Origin: a bacterium
GTDB taxonomy: Bacteria > Planctomycetota > Planctomycetia > Pirellulales > Pirellulaceae
Direction of reading: 5' to 3'
Assembly: GCA_030432015.1 (NCBI GenBank)
Contig: JAUIHJ010000532.1
Location: forward strand, 1 to 5,967
Length of the DNA: 5,967 nt
The notes under the pieces are model-generated. The model saw only the letters and a program-made list of their open reading frames with translations. It was not told the DNA's origin and made no database searches. Position numbers and translations under genes: made by a program. How positions within the stretch are numbered: the stretch's first letter is position 1; each line of letters begins with the position of its first letter. Below, in pieces: positions 5,019-5,967 of the stretch.

Positions 5019-5967
5019 ATGTTAAAGACTTCTATCGCGAATCCCAGGCCGCAGGTTTGGCGGATGGTGGGGGCTTTCACGCTCACCGCATCAAATGCGT
5101 TGATGGGGACTGCGTGTCTCGCCCAGGACACTGGATACCTGATGGATGCTGCGGCGACGCTCGTCCCATTGCCCAGCATTCATGTGTCCGACGCGGAGCC
5201 TCAGGACGACTTCTTGAAGGCCGAAGTCTGGAAGGGCCAAGGTCGACGCGGTGTCAACGATCAAGTCCCTTTCAAGCCGGCTGAGATTCTCTATGGCGAT
5301 CCTGGCAAAGCCAGCTCGAAAAGTTCCAGGATGTCGCCCCGATCCACGAAACGGACGAACCTTGCGACACCAGCGGCTATCTTGGCGACGGACGAGGAGG
5401 ATATCCTGACCGGGGAATCCCAAAACGCGACGTCCGGCCGCCGAAAAACCGACGTCGTCAGATCGGCCACGATGAATGACGCGATGGTCGCACACGAGTT
5501 GCTGACGAAGGCGAAGCAGTCGGCGAGCACAGGGGACCTGGCGACCGCCCGACAATTAACCGGTCAGGCTCGCGACTTGCTCGGCAAGATCCCGGCGCAG
5601 GAGCTGCCCGCAGAGAACTTGCGGCGGCTGGAAGCCCTGTTGAGCAAGATGTTGGACGAGGGCGGCAAGCCGGACAACGTGTTGCGAGATACGAACGCGG
5701 GAATTCAAGCGGAGCAGATCGGTTCCGTGCCGGCAACCCGCTCGGCGGCCAACCGCGAAAATCCAACAACCGCGACGCCGCCGGCAGCGATTCCGTCACG
5801 TTCCACGCCGAGCCCGCTGCCCGCCATTGCTCGGCATGAATCGACACGAAAACTGTTTCATCAGGCGGATCGCAATCCGCCGTCCGTGGCGGCTCAGCCG
5901 GTTGGGCGTTCCAACGCGTCGACCGCGCGACCCGTCCAAACTCAAATCATCTACGGCGCGTCGAAAG
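5019..5967 (+). CDS. exported protein of unknown function (5' part, open at the right edge)
   Basis: The frame is open from here to the window end with no stop, 316 complete codons from this start. ATG 5019 is preferred because AGAAGG (5005-5010) lies 8 nt ahead; an in-frame ATG at 4998, seven codons earlier, has only a weak GAG. The N-terminus is a long signal peptide: MLKTSIANPRPQVWR, then a hydrophobic stretch ending in TACLA-QDTG. Near residues 153-215 there is an amphipathic helical stretch (VAHELLTKAKQSASTGDLA, TARQLTGQARDLLGKIPA, NLRRLEALLSKMLDEGG) resembling a TPR-like helical hairpin. It is followed by Pro/Ala/Ser/Thr/Arg-rich low-complexity sequence up to the edge. Planctomycete secretins and cell-surface proteins often have helical repeats of the type A..GD...A at their N-terminus, so a large envelope protein is possible, but the visible part does not decide this. 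Minus-strand frames here are shadows of this gene. Confidence 0.7.
   Translation, partial: MLKTSIANPRPQVWRMVGAFTLTASNALMGTACLAQDTGYLMDAAATLVPLPSIHVSDAEPQDDFLKAEVWKGQGRRGVNDQVPFKPAEILYGDPGKASSKSSRMSPRSTKRTNLATPAAILATDEEDILTGESQNATSGRRKTDVVRSATMNDAMVAHELLTKAKQSASTGDLATARQLTGQARDLLGKIPAQELPAENLRRLEALLSKMLDEGGKPDNVLRDTNAGIQAEQIGSVPATRSAANRENPTTATPPAAIPSRSTPSPLPAIARHESTRKLFHQADRNPPSVAAQPVGRSNASTARPVQTQIIYGASK

Noticed and set aside
5091..5847. Two overlapping minus-strand open frames opposite the right-edge gene
   Set aside because: They are antisense shadows of a plus-strand frame that has a signal peptide and stays open to the edge.

Overview
This window looks like chromosomal DNA of a planctomycete, probably of the Pirellulales. 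That assignment is inference from protein style, not from a marker gene. The clues are a secretin of the pilus type with a glycine-rich insert, GC-rich DNA with leftover AT-rich promoter islands, very short or absent Shine-Dalgarno sites, and a Tyr/His-rich secreted protein with a PKNYYYFRPYNY core that I recall as a recurrent planctomycete 'hypothetical'.

Left half (1-3340), minus strand: three genes in one probable operon, read from right to left. First is a type IVb/Tad-type pilus secretin (CpaC/RcpA-like, 3340-1697). Next, 38 nt later, is a lipoprotein with an OmpA/CpaD-like domain and a Gly-Phe-rich tail (1658-1026). After a strong hairpin comes a tetratricopeptide-repeat lipoprotein (TadD-like, 920 to beyond the left edge). 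Together they look like the outer-membrane part of a Flp/Tad pilus: pore, pore-associated lipoprotein and a TPR pilotin or assembly lipoprotein. A near-consensus sigma70 promoter lies about 65-92 nt ahead of the secretin start.

Middle (3341-4339): a 309-nt divergent intergenic region carries that promoter and two perfect copies plus one degenerate copy of a 12-bp direct repeat. It is followed on the plus strand by a 229-residue exported protein with a disordered middle, a Cys/His cluster and a Tyr-rich C-terminal block. A perfect 14-bp-stem hairpin shortly after its stop is probably its terminator.

Right part (4340-5967): about 680 nt with no convincing gene, holding the terminator, a short CGCAT repeat and an inverted repeat that could be an operator. 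It is followed by the start of a plus-strand exported protein (from about 5019) that stays open to the right edge and is of unknown function. No tRNA, rRNA, insertion sequence or CRISPR array was seen. I found no clear evidence of a wholly new system. The most unusual points are the Gly-Phe tracts shared by the secretin and its lipoprotein partner, the long secretin C-terminal tail, and the repeats in the divergent promoter region.
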